Below, in pieces: positions 38,371 through 46,694 of a stretch of 62,818 nucleotides of DNA. The DNA is from an uncultured Alistipes sp. (GTDB lineage: Bacteria > Bacteroidota > Bacteroidia > Bacteroidales > Rikenellaceae). How positions within the stretch are numbered: the stretch's first letter is position 1; the number at the start of each line of letters is the position of its first letter. The DNA is taken from contig CALUKK010000097.1 of the NCBI GenBank assembly GCA_944321205.1, forward strand, positions 1-62,818, in the 5' to 3' direction. The position numbers were made by a program, and so were the translations under genes. Below the pieces are notes generated by a model. That model was not told the DNA's origin. It searched no databases and was given only the letters and a program-made list of their open reading frames with translations.

Positions 38371-40089
38371 TCACTTGCTCATGTTGAAGTCCTTGACTCC
38401 GAAGACCTCGGTCGAGACCTCACCGATCCAGCCGCACTGTTGGTTGACGGCGACCTGGATCTTCACGAAATCGATGTATTTCAGATCGGCGTTTTTCCCG
38501 TCGAAAGTCACGGCGTTGGCGATCTTGAAGTGGTTGTCGGAGGCTGCGGCGTTGTAGTTGTCGCTGTCGGAGAGCCGGTCGACGGGGCTGAAGTTGTCGG
38601 CATATCCCCACTCGAAGGCGGGATTGACCCAATAGGTTCCGTTCCCCGACTGATCGTAACTGCGCGACTGGAGACACGGACCGCGCAGCGTGTAGCTCCC
38701 GGCCTCGACCCACGCCGGATAATAATAATCCTGCTGGTGGAAGGTGCCGAGATACTCGATCGTGCCGCTTGCTCCGCGATTGTCCGTCCATGAGACATTC
38801 ATTTTCGGAGCTTCGGGGCGGTAATAGGTGACGGCATAATCCCGGAGGGTCTCCTCCTTGCCGTATTCCGAACCGCGGAGTTCGTACCAGGTGTCGTTGG
38901 GCAGGCCGTCGCCGTTTTCGTCCTGCATGACCCAGACGATGCCCGGTTCGGAGGATCCGTCGAAGGCATTCCCCGTGATGGCGATGTTGTAGTCACCGTC
39001 ATTGTCGATGCTGTGGTCGAATCCCACGACCAGATAACCGCCGAAACCACCCAGCGAGACGTATGCCTTTTGTGCCAGCGCCTCTTCGGCATGGGCACAG
39101 GCCTCCTGCATGGTCGTGGCCGAGTAGTGTTCGTTGACGAACTGTCCGGGCGCCGGCAGAAACTCGTATACCCGGTTGCAGGCGGCCTGACTGCCGCCCG
39201 TGCGGGGCCGGTAGTAGGTTCCCTCGGGCGGGCAGACCGTCACCGTGAAGAGCTGCGAGGCCGTGAGGTATTGATTTTTCATTTCGAGCCGCAGGGTGTA
39301 TGTTCCTTCCGCGCGGGCCGTATAGGCGTATTCGGGCGTCATGCTTTCCTGCAAGACCTCTCCGTCGATGCTCCAGGTGTAAGTGGCGTTGAATGCGTTT
39401 TCCACCTCCAGGGCCCGAAGCCGGATCACGCGGCCGACGGCGACGTTGCAGGAGGTCTGTTCGAAGCTCCACGAGAAGTCGCTCTCCTCCGGCGTGCGGA
39501 CCCGGATGGTGAATTCGACGGCATCCTCACCATCCTCGTTGGACGTTTCGAACCGCAGCGTGTGGTCGCCGGCTTCGGTCGCCGCAAAGAGGTAGTCCTT
39601 TTCATCGGAGACCTTCCGGCCGTCGAGGGTCCAGCGGAAGGAGGTTTCGAGCGTCGAGGCCACCTCCGGGTTGAGAGCCAGCTCCGAACCGAGCAGCACG
39701 GTGAATCCTTTGTCCGCTCCCGGGAGCGAGATGGTCGGCGGTGTCAGGTCCAGCACGTCGATGCGCAGCTCCTCCTCGTCCCTTCCGCCGCGATTGGTCA
39801 CCGTGAGGGTAATGTAATAGCGCCCGCTTTGTTCGGATGAGAACGTCAAGGTCGGTCCGTTGCCGAGCAGTTCGTTGTCGAGCCGCCAGGCGAAAGTCGC
39901 CTCCCCGGCGTTTTCATAGGTTGGGCAAATCTCGATCTCGCGTCCGCTCTTGACCGTATAGATCGATGTCGGGCTGTCGAGCGTAATGACCGGAGGGGCG
40001 GGAAGCGGTGTCTCGCGGTCCGTCTCGCTACAACCGGCAAAAACCACCATGGCAAGTGCCGTCAGCCCCTGGGCAAGGTATCGTTTCAT
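38371..40089 (-). CDS. PKD-like-domain surface lipoprotein of the B12 locus
   Basis: 572 residues, lipobox FAGC (Cys20). Residues about 35-285 form three PKD/Ig-like repeats, each closing like GRYYITLTVTNRGG, GDHTLRFETSNEDG and GTYTLRLEMKNQ. Residues about 300-572 are a different domain rich in Trp, Tyr and acidic loops (GGYLVVGFDHSIDNDGDYNI, GNAFDGSSEPGIVWVMQDEN, ENGDGLPNDTWYEL), with DxDxD-like loops that could bind Ca2+. Homologues accompany Bacteroidetes B12 receptors. An accessory corrinoid-capture role, like that reported for BtuH-type lipoproteins, is plausible but not proven. Confidence 0.75.
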   Translation of the reverse strand: MKRYLAQGLTALAMVVFAGCSETDRETPLPAPPVITLDSPTSIYTVKSGREIEICPTYENAGEATFAWRLDNELLGNGPTLTFSSEQSGRYYITLTVTNRGGRDEEELRIDVLDLTPPTISLPGADKGFTVLLGSELALNPEVASTLETSFRWTLDGRKVSDEKDYLFAATEAGDHTLRFETSNEDGEDAVEFTIRVRTPEESDFSWSFEQTSCNVAVGRVIRLRALEVENAFNATYTWSIDGEVLQESMTPEYAYTARAEGTYTLRLEMKNQYLTASQLFTVTVCPPEGTYYRPRTGGSQAACNRVYEFLPAPGQFVNEHYSATTMQEACAHAEEALAQKAYVSLGGFGGYLVVGFDHSIDNDGDYNIAITGNAFDGSSEPGIVWVMQDENGDGLPNDTWYELRGSEYGKEETLRDYAVTYYRPEAPKMNVSWTDNRGASGTIEYLGTFHQQDYYYPAWVEAGSYTLRGPCLQSRSYDQSGNGTYWVNPAFEWGYADNFSPVDRLSDSDNYNAAASDNHFKIANAVTFDGKNADLKYIDFVKIQVAVNQQCGWIGEVSTEVFGVKDFNMSK

Positions 40090-40126
40090 GATTTGTTTCC
40101 AGACATTTGTTTTTCAATCGAATGAA

Positions 40127-40152
40127 GGATTGCCGCCCTTGGGCGGCAATCC
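40127..40152. other. Intercistronic hairpin in the B12 operon
   Basis: A 12-bp GC-rich perfect stem (40127-40138 with 40141-40152) with a tiny loop lies between the first and second genes of the operon. The minus-strand tail is TTCATTCGATT, without a good T-run. It may cap the first gene's message or set the ratio of the first lipoprotein to the receptor. Confidence 0.5.
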
Positions 40153-40182
40153 CATTCTGTGGCGAATCGCGCCGGAACGGGG

Positions 40183-42078
40183 TCAGAACGACGCCGTAAA
40201 GAAGAATCCGGCCGGGAAGTGTGTGTAGTTCTGATAGTCGGCCACCATGACGGGGTTTCCCGCCCCCAGGTCGTACACCGAGATGTCATTGGTCTGGAAG
40301 CTCCAGCCGTATCCCAGGATCGTGTTGTAAAGGTATTCTCCGGTTACGGGGTGTACGGCCGGCATGTTGTAGATCATACCCCAGTTCGAGATATTCGACT
40401 TCACGTCGCCCAGGGTCTCGGTCGTGTTCGAGGCGAAGGTGTGGCGGTAGATCGTCGAGGTGTTGTTGCAGAAGTAGATCTCGTCGCCCTTGGCCGAAAT
40501 GCCCGGCGTTGCGCCCCACCCCGGAGAGACGCCGCCCGCCGAAAGCGCGTGTTTGTCCATCGAGTAGTCGGAGGCCTTGAGTTTGATGATCTGGGCGGGG
40601 CTGGTCGAACACGAAACCCACAGATAACCCTCGTCGTCGGCTTTGATGACACCGGTTACGGTACCCTCGAGTTCAATTTTCTGCACGAGCGCTCCGTTCT
40701 CCAGAACGAGGATCGCCTTCGAGGCCGGGACGAAGACCTTGCCGTCAACAACGGCCATGCGGTTTTTCAGCGCCCCTTTCGTCTCGGTCACCGAGGTCAG
40801 CGAGCGCGAATCGAGATCAAGGGTCCAGATTCCGGCATTGTCGCGGATGTAGACCGTATTTCCCACGACGGCCACATGCGACGGCCAGGAGAGACCCGAC
40901 AGCTCCTCCTTGCTGAAACTGTCCCTCTTCTGGAGGGTCCGGGCATCGGCCACGACCAGCATGCCGTCACTTCCACCGTTCTGTGAGATGATGTACATCT
41001 TGCCTTCGGCAATGAACAGATCCTGGGCGGTATTTCCCAGCTCCGAGGCATTCATCCGCCAATAGGCGTGGTCGATGACGTGTCCGTCGGCGGTGATGTG
41101 GATGATCGAACCGTTTTCGGTGGTCATGTTGCCTTCGTTGAGCACAAAGGTCGCTTCGGGATCGGAGAAGTCCACGGCGCAGAGACGGGCCGAGGTCAGA
41201 ACCGTTTGTCCCTTTCCGTCGATGGCAACGAGCGAAAGGATCCCTTCCGTGTAGTAGAGGCTGTTGAATGCGGGAGCCGTGACCTTCACGCTTTTGGCAT
41301 TCGGATCGATCTCGGCCGACCAGCCCTGGGGCACGTTCATCAGATCGACAGCCGTGACCTCTCCCGTAAACGTGAGCTTGCGCTCCTGACCGAATGCGAA
41401 GAGGAAGTATCTCTCCACGGTATTCGAACCCAGGGGCAACTCCTCGGGATAGACGAATGCGAAACCTGTCGTCGGGGTTTTGGGAATGACGATGGTTGTT
41501 TTGCCGTCCGCGAGCGTGAAGATCACCTCCGTTTCGTTGTTCTGGACGTCCGAAAACAGCGAATCGCCGTCCGTACCTTCAGCCTTGACACCCATCGACG
41601 TCCACTTTTGTCCGCCGTCGGTCGACATCTCCCACTCTTTCGTGTCGGGGTTGATGCGCAGTTGCGGTGTGATGCCGTCTGTCCCCTGCGCCTTGATCCG
41701 CACACCCTCGACCTCAATGATCGAGCCGTCGAGAGCCCAGTAATAAAGACCGTCCACATCCTTGACAACCGAGAGCGCCGGAGCATTGGCCCCGTCTTTC
41801 CCGTTGGAGATCGAAGCCGTCTTACCGTCGGAGAAATGGATGGTGTACCCGTTTTCCGTCTCGACGACCTCGGAGATCGTCACGTTCGTCTGCTGGGCCT
41901 CGACCACTTTCCGCAGGGCATCGATGTCGGTATTGGCCTTGTCGACGGCCTGTTCCATGCTCTCCACCCGGCCTCCCAGGTCGTTAACGGCATTCCATAG
42001 CTCCTTGTCGTCGTACGAACAGCTCCACGTCGCAACGCCGAAGAGGGCAATCGCCCAAAGGGTAATTGATTTTTTCAT
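40183..42078 (-). CDS. DUF4988/DUF5074-type propeller lipoprotein, first gene of B12 operon
   Basis: 631 residues from the ATG at 42078 (lipobox TWSC, Cys18); the upstream extension to 42258 is Cys-rich and implausible. Residues about 20-60 are a coiled coil (WNAVNDLGGRVESMEQAVDK). Beta modules of the DUF4988 type follow (YTIHFSDGKTASISNGKDG, TPQLRINPDTKEWEMSTDGG). Residues about 300-631 form a propeller with ATFVLNEGNMTTENGS and LGNTAQDLFIAEGKMYIISQ, which align with the BtuG-like start (FLLNEGNM, NDLQIYGGKLYAV). It is thus a longer, stalked BtuG relative, probably a second surface corrinoid binder. Confidence 0.8.
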   Translation of the reverse strand: MKKSITLWAIALFGVATWSCSYDDKELWNAVNDLGGRVESMEQAVDKANTDIDALRKVVEAQQTNVTISEVVETENGYTIHFSDGKTASISNGKDGANAPALSVVKDVDGLYYWALDGSIIEVEGVRIKAQGTDGITPQLRINPDTKEWEMSTDGGQKWTSMGVKAEGTDGDSLFSDVQNNETEVIFTLADGKTTIVIPKTPTTGFAFVYPEELPLGSNTVERYFLFAFGQERKLTFTGEVTAVDLMNVPQGWSAEIDPNAKSVKVTAPAFNSLYYTEGILSLVAIDGKGQTVLTSARLCAVDFSDPEATFVLNEGNMTTENGSIIHITADGHVIDHAYWRMNASELGNTAQDLFIAEGKMYIISQNGGSDGMLVVADARTLQKRDSFSKEELSGLSWPSHVAVVGNTVYIRDNAGIWTLDLDSRSLTSVTETKGALKNRMAVVDGKVFVPASKAILVLENGALVQKIELEGTVTGVIKADDEGYLWVSCSTSPAQIIKLKASDYSMDKHALSAGGVSPGWGATPGISAKGDEIYFCNNTSTIYRHTFASNTTETLGDVKSNISNWGMIYNMPAVHPVTGEYLYNTILGYGWSFQTNDISVYDLGAGNPVMVADYQNYTHFPAGFFFTASF

Positions 42079-42380
42079 GATTTTTGTTTTTGATAAAGGG
42101 TTTGAATGACAAACACAACAGGAGATGCCTGCCGCAGGTGGAGACCCGCAACAGGCATGCGCTTCCGACAGGGAGACGATCGGTGGGGGCGTGAAACAAC
42201 CGTTCTCACACCGCAGACATGTTCCTGCTGTCGTACACCTCTCATCATTCGAAATCACTTGTCGGGTGATTGCACGAGGGGTGACAGTATAAAATCAAAT
42301 CGGGGGAAGGTACGTTGCGCAGAGGGAAACGACCGAGCCATTTGATTCCAACCCGAAACCCGCGGGTGCAAATCATTCGC
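42079..42380 (-). other. Long leader between riboswitch and first B12 gene
   Basis: About 300 transcribed bases separate the riboswitch from the start codon. They hold several possible pairings, for example AATCAAAT (42293-42300) with ATTTGATT (42342-42349) and ATGCCTG with CAGGCAT near 42126-42160. I see no T-tract terminator that is clearly the expression platform, and no credible small ORF. Confidence 0.45.
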
Positions 42381-42553
42381 GATGGCAGGTCTTCTGACTT
42401 GTCCCCGTTTATCGGCCTTCCCAGTTTGTAGACCAGTGGCAAAGAGTAGGATAAACGACTTTCTCCCGAAGGAGGGGACTTACAGCAGCGAGTACTGTCC
42501 CGGATTCTCACCGGGTTCCCTTTTCATCCTGTCCGGCGTGCCGGAGAGGAACC
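42381..42553 (-). ncRNA. Cobalamin riboswitch
   Basis: Read on the minus strand the hallmarks appear in order: GGGAACCCGGTGAGAATCCG, then GGACAGTACTCGCTGCTGTA, then TTTGCCACTGG, then GGACAAGTCAGAAGACCTGC (the B12 box, near 42384-42404). Order and spacing are those of the AdoCbl-riboswitch core. It precedes the BtuG/BtuB operon, so corrinoid sufficiency should shut the operon off. Confidence 0.96.
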
Positions 42554-42562
42554 ATTGCGGCG

Positions 42563-42570
42563 CAAAGATA
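42563..42570 (-). promoter_or_regulatory. -7 box upstream of the cobalamin riboswitch
   Basis: TATCTTTG reads leftward, matching TAnnTTTG, about 10 bases before the first conserved riboswitch bases. A TTTG is not seen at the usual distance. The position implies that transcription starts just before the aptamer. Confidence 0.55.
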
Positions 42571-42621
42571 GTTATTTTTTCGAAAATTGTACCGAGGGGA
42601 CGAAAAAAACGATTCGGAGTC

Positions 42622-43191
42622 TTATCCGAAGGTCACGTTCCCGGCATTGTGGAAGAAGCCGCTCACGAGAGTCAGGTATTCGGGCAGCCGGTCGCCCTCG
42701 CCCCAGCGCAGGGGAATTCCCAGCAGCTCCTCGGTCGTGCGGCAGAGATCGAACTCGCAGGCTTCGAGCGAGGGCCTGACCCGTTCCGGATGACGACACG
42801 GTTGTCCATCGGGGCGGGAACAGCTTCCTGCCGGACAATAGAGACAGGTTCCGGCGTATGCAAAGGCCCGACCGCCGTATCGGCGTTCCAGTTCGAGCAG
42901 TGCTTTTTCGTGTTTGATCCGCTCGGGGTATAGCAGGCGCTGCGCCTCGGAGATGGGCAGATCGTGCCGAACCGGAGAGATCTTCGTGGCGATGATCAGG
43001 GCTGTCCGGTATCCCGAGAGGTATTCGTCCATGTCGAAATCGAAGGGCGGGCAGGCCCAGCTGCGGCCGTAATTCGGACAGACGCGGCAGCAGGCGCCGA
43101 TGCGCCGGGCATCGCGGTAGACGGCGATGTATTCGGAAGCCGGGAGCGACACGGTGTAGTCTCGGGCCGTATATTCGAGCGGATTGTTCAT
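42622..43191 (-). CDS. DUF2284 Cys-rich predicted metal-binding protein
   Basis: 189 residues from the ATG at 43191; an extension to 43278 crosses the promoter and is rejected. Cys-rich motifs are GACCRVCPNYGRSWACPP (residues about 38-55) and GTCLYCPAGSCSRPDGQPCR. The spacing of CxxC pairs and the CPP/CPxC pattern match DUF2284, proteins expected to bind metal or an Fe-S cluster. It is cytoplasmic (no signal). It stands between the riboswitch promoter and a terminator, so it is transcribed on its own. Function is unknown. Confidence 0.8.
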   Translation of the reverse strand: MNNPLEYTARDYTVSLPASEYIAVYRDARRIGACCRVCPNYGRSWACPPFDFDMDEYLSGYRTALIIATKISPVRHDLPISEAQRLLYPERIKHEKALLELERRYGGRAFAYAGTCLYCPAGSCSRPDGQPCRHPERVRPSLEACEFDLCRTTEELLGIPLRWGEGDRLPEYLTLVSGFFHNAGNVTFG

Positions 43192-43195
43192 GAAG

Positions 43196-43203
43196 CAAAG
43201 ATA
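43196..43203 (-). promoter_or_regulatory. -7 box giving an apparently leaderless DUF2284 mRNA
   Basis: TATCTTTG (leftward) ends 5 bases before the ATG at 43191-43189. Bacteroidetes transcription usually begins 4-8 bases after this box, which would place the start at or within the start codon. The -33 element is weak. Confidence 0.5.
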
Positions 43204-43274
43204 CCAAAAACTTTCGATTCGACGCTTCCTCCGGATTCCGAAATTTTCGGATAGAAGCCCCCCCTCTATATGCG

Positions 43275-43315
43275 GCAAAACTTCAAATGACGTATATAAT
43301 CATTTGAAGTTTTGC
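43275..43315. terminator. Bidirectional terminator hairpin
   Basis: A 16-bp perfect stem (43275-43290 with 43300-43315) with a 9-base loop. The arms include AAAA and TTTT, so it resembles an intrinsic terminator from either side. It ends the leftward lipoprotein transcript (stop at 43493). The remaining gap 43316-43492 shows only a doubtful 41-codon ORF. Confidence 0.7.
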
Positions 43316-43492
43316 GGATTATCGTTACGTAGCCTTTCCATAGTTCCCGGGAAACCGACGCCAGACGACGGATTTCGTTCCGGATTCCACCTTGCCTCGC
43401 AGGAGCGTCAGACCCATCCGTACGAGACAGAAACTCAGTAGCAGCAACATGGTTGAATCGGGTTTCGGGTTTCTGAATGACTCCCGGGCCGC

Positions 43493-44626
43493 TTACTCCA
43501 CGAGTCGGAGTTTGGCCTCGGTATAGCCGGCTCCCGCGCGGATGACGAACCGATACTCGTTGCCTGCGGCGGCCTTCTCATCGGTGATCTGAATCGTGGC
43601 GTGATCGTTTGCGAAGCTGATGCGCAGCGGCGCCTTGCCCCAGGGAGCGCACTCCGAATCGGAGGAGTTTGCCGGAAGCGGGATTTCGATGGTTTTGTCA
43701 CCCGCGAGTTTCACGTCGTAGACCTTGCCCCATTCGGGCAGACCGTCAGCCTTGATTTTGTCATACGTATAGTTGAACTTCACGCCGATCTTCTTTTCGT
43801 CGCGGACGATCCACTCCGCAACCCGGATCTTTGCATACTCCGAGCCGATGGCCATTGCCCGTTTTCCCGAGGGGAACTCCATCAGCGAGATGTCCTTGCA
43901 GATGAAGTAACCATGTCCGGGCCATGCGGAGATGCGTCGTGCGGCACGATCGAACGACAAAGCGTTCAGCTCCTTGAGGCTCTGCACCATGCCGGCATCA
44001 ACTATCGTGTAACGTCCCCCACCGTCGAATCCGAGATCACTGTCGAGGAACAGCGCCTCGCCGAAAAGCGTATGTCCGTTCTCCTGGTCAAACATTTCGA
44101 ACAGGGTGCCGACCGAATCGGTCGGGGAATCGGGATTCTCACTCACTTCATTCTCACCAGGCTCTTTCACATCTTCCGTCACTCCCGATTCACCCGATCC
44201 GGTCGGCGTCCGATCGAGTTTGAAATCCACCTTCACCTGCTCGGCGGCCTTGACCGTGCGGCTCACACTCCAGATATGGTAGTTCTCCTCGTCGGCCTCT
44301 TCCATGACGACAAAGGTCACGAGACGACTTCCTGCCGTAAACCACTGCTGGTAGGGCAAACGATAGGATACCTGGCCGTTGCGCAGCGTGAGGGTAACTC
44401 CGAGGGGTTCGGTTTTCCGGTCCTGCTGGAACTTTTCGTATCCCTTCTCGTCGAAGATCATCACCACGGCTCCGACCTGCGGCGAGCCTTTGTCATCAAC
44501 GACCGTGATGTGTGCCACGGCATCCTTGGCATCGGCCTCATAGGCAGGTTTCTTGTCGCAGGCCGCAAGTCCCAGAAGCACGGCACCGGCCTGAAGGGTA
44601 AAGATGAATTTACGCATGTTTTTCAT
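43493..44626 (-). CDS. Lipoprotein of unknown function
   Basis: 377 residues with lipobox GLAAC (Cys23); ATG 44626 or 44617 both work. Residues about 36-140 look like a carboxypeptidase-regulatory/Ig-type sandwich (HITVVDDKGSPQVGAVVMIF). An acidic Ser/Glu-rich linker follows (about 143-170). The C-terminal ~200 residues form a second beta-rich domain (AEWIVRDEKKIGVKFNYTYD, DSECAPWGKAPLRISFANDH). I recall Bacteroides proteins of this type under DUF5036 but am unsure. It is monocistronic, with its own terminator. No function can be assigned. Confidence 0.7.
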   Translation of the reverse strand: MKNMRKFIFTLQAGAVLLGLAACDKKPAYEADAKDAVAHITVVDDKGSPQVGAVVMIFDEKGYEKFQQDRKTEPLGVTLTLRNGQVSYRLPYQQWFTAGSRLVTFVVMEEADEENYHIWSVSRTVKAAEQVKVDFKLDRTPTGSGESGVTEDVKEPGENEVSENPDSPTDSVGTLFEMFDQENGHTLFGEALFLDSDLGFDGGGRYTIVDAGMVQSLKELNALSFDRAARRISAWPGHGYFICKDISLMEFPSGKRAMAIGSEYAKIRVAEWIVRDEKKIGVKFNYTYDKIKADGLPEWGKVYDVKLAGDKTIEIPLPANSSDSECAPWGKAPLRISFANDHATIQITDEKAAAGNEYRFVIRAGAGYTEAKLRLVE

Positions 44627-44703
44627 TTTTTTTCGATTTTAAATGTGATTATCACTCTCCCGCAACTCTCCGGAACGTGCCGGAACGGGACTTTTTCCGA
44701 GTG

Positions 44704-44711
44704 CAAAAATA
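44704..44711 (-). promoter_or_regulatory. -7 box for the orphan lipoprotein gene
   Basis: TATTTTTG (leftward) matches TAnnTTTG and would give a leader of about 70 bases. A palindromic GCGGATCCGC and its partner GCGGATCCGG (about 44711-44753) overlap the region just upstream, where a regulator or the terminator of the neighbouring gene could act. Confidence 0.45.
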
Positions 44712-44818
44712 GCGGATCCGCAGCGTTTGCGAGTTGCGCCGCGGATCCGGGAATCTAACACTTCGAAAAATTAATCGCTGAAAAACAGTGCGTTATACCC
44801 TACCGATCTTTGGGGATT

Positions 44819-46567
44819 CTAACAGCCCTCTGACACGGGTCCGAGCAGGGCCAAAAACTGCTCCCGATCGGGTGCATCGGACATTTTGATGCGTGATTTG
44901 AGCCTTGATTTGCGGGCGTAGACATTGGCGACACTCTCCTCCATGAAGAGACTGATGACCTGGGGTGAGAAACCTCCGAAGATGTAGCACAACAACCGGA
45001 TGTCGGACTCTTTCATCTTCGGATAATTGCGCCGCAGTTTCTGCATCACGTCATCGTGAGCCATGTCGACGATCTGTTCCAGCTCCTGCAGCATGTCGCC
45101 GTTTTCGGCAAAACCTTCGATGAGACGTTTTACCTCGCGGGTCATGGCGGCCTGTCCCGAAACGGTGTTTTCGCGTTCGTAGAGGGTCTTGCCCAGCCGA
45201 TCGACAATGTCGAACCGCGAGGCGATCAACCCTTTCAGGCGGACTTCGGCCCGATGTTGTTCTTCAAGATGCTGCGAGAGTCGGCGGTATTCCGCTTCGG
45301 CCTCCCTCACAAGCAGCAGATTGCGCTCCGTCCGCTCCTTGTGCAGGCGGAACCGCTGTCGGACGAGCAGCCCCGCAATGACGACGAGCAGCAGCACGAT
45401 TCCGGCAACGGCACGCTCCCACGTGCGACGGCTCTCTATCCGATAGTTGGCAAAGGCGGCCCGTTCCTGGAAATAATCCCGTTCGATCATTCCTGCGGAG
45501 GTTTGCAGGGCGGCCCGCGTCAGCGAGTCGTTGAGAAAGATGAAACGGTGGATCTTTCGAGCTGCTTCGCGATAGGCTCCGGCACGCGCTTCGACGCGAT
45601 AGGCGGTATATTCCAACATGGCCTGCAAATCGGCATCGGGGCGAAGCGTCTCAGCCAGACGCAGATAGTGGCGGGCGCTGTCCGTACGGTTGCGGAACAA
45701 CTGGGTCTGGGCCAGGGCACAACGTCCCGTTGCCGTCGTATCCCGTCGGGCGGACCGTTCGATGCGTCGCAGCAGGTCGCCCGGAATCCGTTCGTTCTCC
45801 GAGACGGTGTAGAGCGTGGCAAACAATCCCAGGCTTCGTCGTACGAGGGTATCGTCATGCAGGTCGTCGGCCAGTTCGAGGGCCATCGTGCAATCCCGGC
45901 GTGCGCGGGTCAGGTCCTGCATGCGCAATGCCGAGGTTGTCATTCCCAGCAGGGCCTCGGCGGTTTGACGCGTGGCATTCGAGCGGATGAACAGGTCGCG
46001 GGCATCCCGATAGTAGCGATAGGCCCTTACGAAGTTCAGTTCGGCGCGGTAGACATCCCCGATCCGCAGGTAGAGCAGTCCCAGATAGTAGGGTTCGTCG
46101 ATCGTGCGGAGACGCTCCTCGATTTCGAGAAACATTCTCAGCGCTCCGGGTTTGTCACCTTGCCGCAATCGATTCCGCCCTTGGTAAAAGCGGGTTTTGC
46201 AGAATCCCCGGATCTCACCCGGGCGATGTCCGTAGTATTCCCAGGCGATTTGCAGCAACGAATCGTTGTTGTTTTCCAGACCGGCACGCTCCGAGGCTTC
46301 GGCACAGAGCAAGGCATACCGGGCCCGTTCAGCCCTGTTGCGGAAGGGGCCTGCAGAGAGGCTCCGGAGCAGATACAATGCACTGTCGGGCGTCTCCACG
46401 ACGATGGATTCCGCTCGGGCCAATGTTTCGGAACTTCGTGAGGTGTCGGTACATCCGGCAAGTGGAAACAACAGGACCAAAATGCCGTATATCAGAGGTT
46501 TCGGATCAAAATCTGTTCGAAGATAGTAAATTGCCCCGAGGAATGCAAATCCAAGGGGCTGCGGCAC
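44819..46567 (-). CDS. TPR-transmembrane-HTH regulator
   Basis: 582 residues with a GTG start at 46567; the true start is uncertain because a hydrophobic segment ending PLAGC (about residue 39) looks like a lipoprotein or membrane signal. Residues about 50-360 are TPR-like helices (YYLGLLYLRIGDVYRAELNF, ARRDCTMALELADDLHDDTL). One transmembrane helix follows at about 390-408 (AVAGIVLLLVVIAGLLV), then a coiled coil. The C-terminus is a LuxR/GerE-like helix-turn-helix (YPKMKESDIRLLCYIFGGFS, VANVYARKSRLKSRI). Such one-component membrane regulators are common in Bacteroidetes. Its target is not evident. Confidence 0.82.
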   Translation of the reverse strand: MPQPLGFAFLGAIYYLRTDFDPKPLIYGILVLLFPLAGCTDTSRSSETLARAESIVVETPDSALYLLRSLSAGPFRNRAERARYALLCAEASERAGLENNNDSLLQIAWEYYGHRPGEIRGFCKTRFYQGRNRLRQGDKPGALRMFLEIEERLRTIDEPYYLGLLYLRIGDVYRAELNFVRAYRYYRDARDLFIRSNATRQTAEALLGMTTSALRMQDLTRARRDCTMALELADDLHDDTLVRRSLGLFATLYTVSENERIPGDLLRRIERSARRDTTATGRCALAQTQLFRNRTDSARHYLRLAETLRPDADLQAMLEYTAYRVEARAGAYREAARKIHRFIFLNDSLTRAALQTSAGMIERDYFQERAAFANYRIESRRTWERAVAGIVLLLVVIAGLLVRQRFRLHKERTERNLLLVREAEAEYRRLSQHLEEQHRAEVRLKGLIASRFDIVDRLGKTLYERENTVSGQAAMTREVKRLIEGFAENGDMLQELEQIVDMAHDDVMQKLRRNYPKMKESDIRLLCYIFGGFSPQVISLFMEESVANVYARKSRLKSRIKMSDAPDREQFLALLGPVSEGC

Positions 46568-46602
46568 CGCAGGTGGAGGACGGACAACATGTCATTCCGA
46601 AA

Positions 46603-46645
46603 GAGAAATGCGCCCCGGGCGAAGAATCCCGACGGCGCATTTCTC
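46603..46645 (-). terminator. Terminator of the DUF1893-DUF362 operon
   Basis: A 12-bp stem (46603-46614 with 46634-46645) encloses a smaller CGGG/CCCG hairpin. On the minus strand it is followed by TTTC. It lies 50 bases past the DUF362 stop. Confidence 0.65.
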
Positions 46646-46694
46646 ATCGCATGGCACTCGGACAAGTGCGGGGCGTATATCGCTTTCCCGTCAG

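Noticed and set aside
43325..43450. A 41-codon leftward ORF with a hydrophobic start between the DUF2284 and lipoprotein genes
   Set aside because: No promoter box or recognisable family, and it runs into the terminator hairpin; I cannot separate it from chance.
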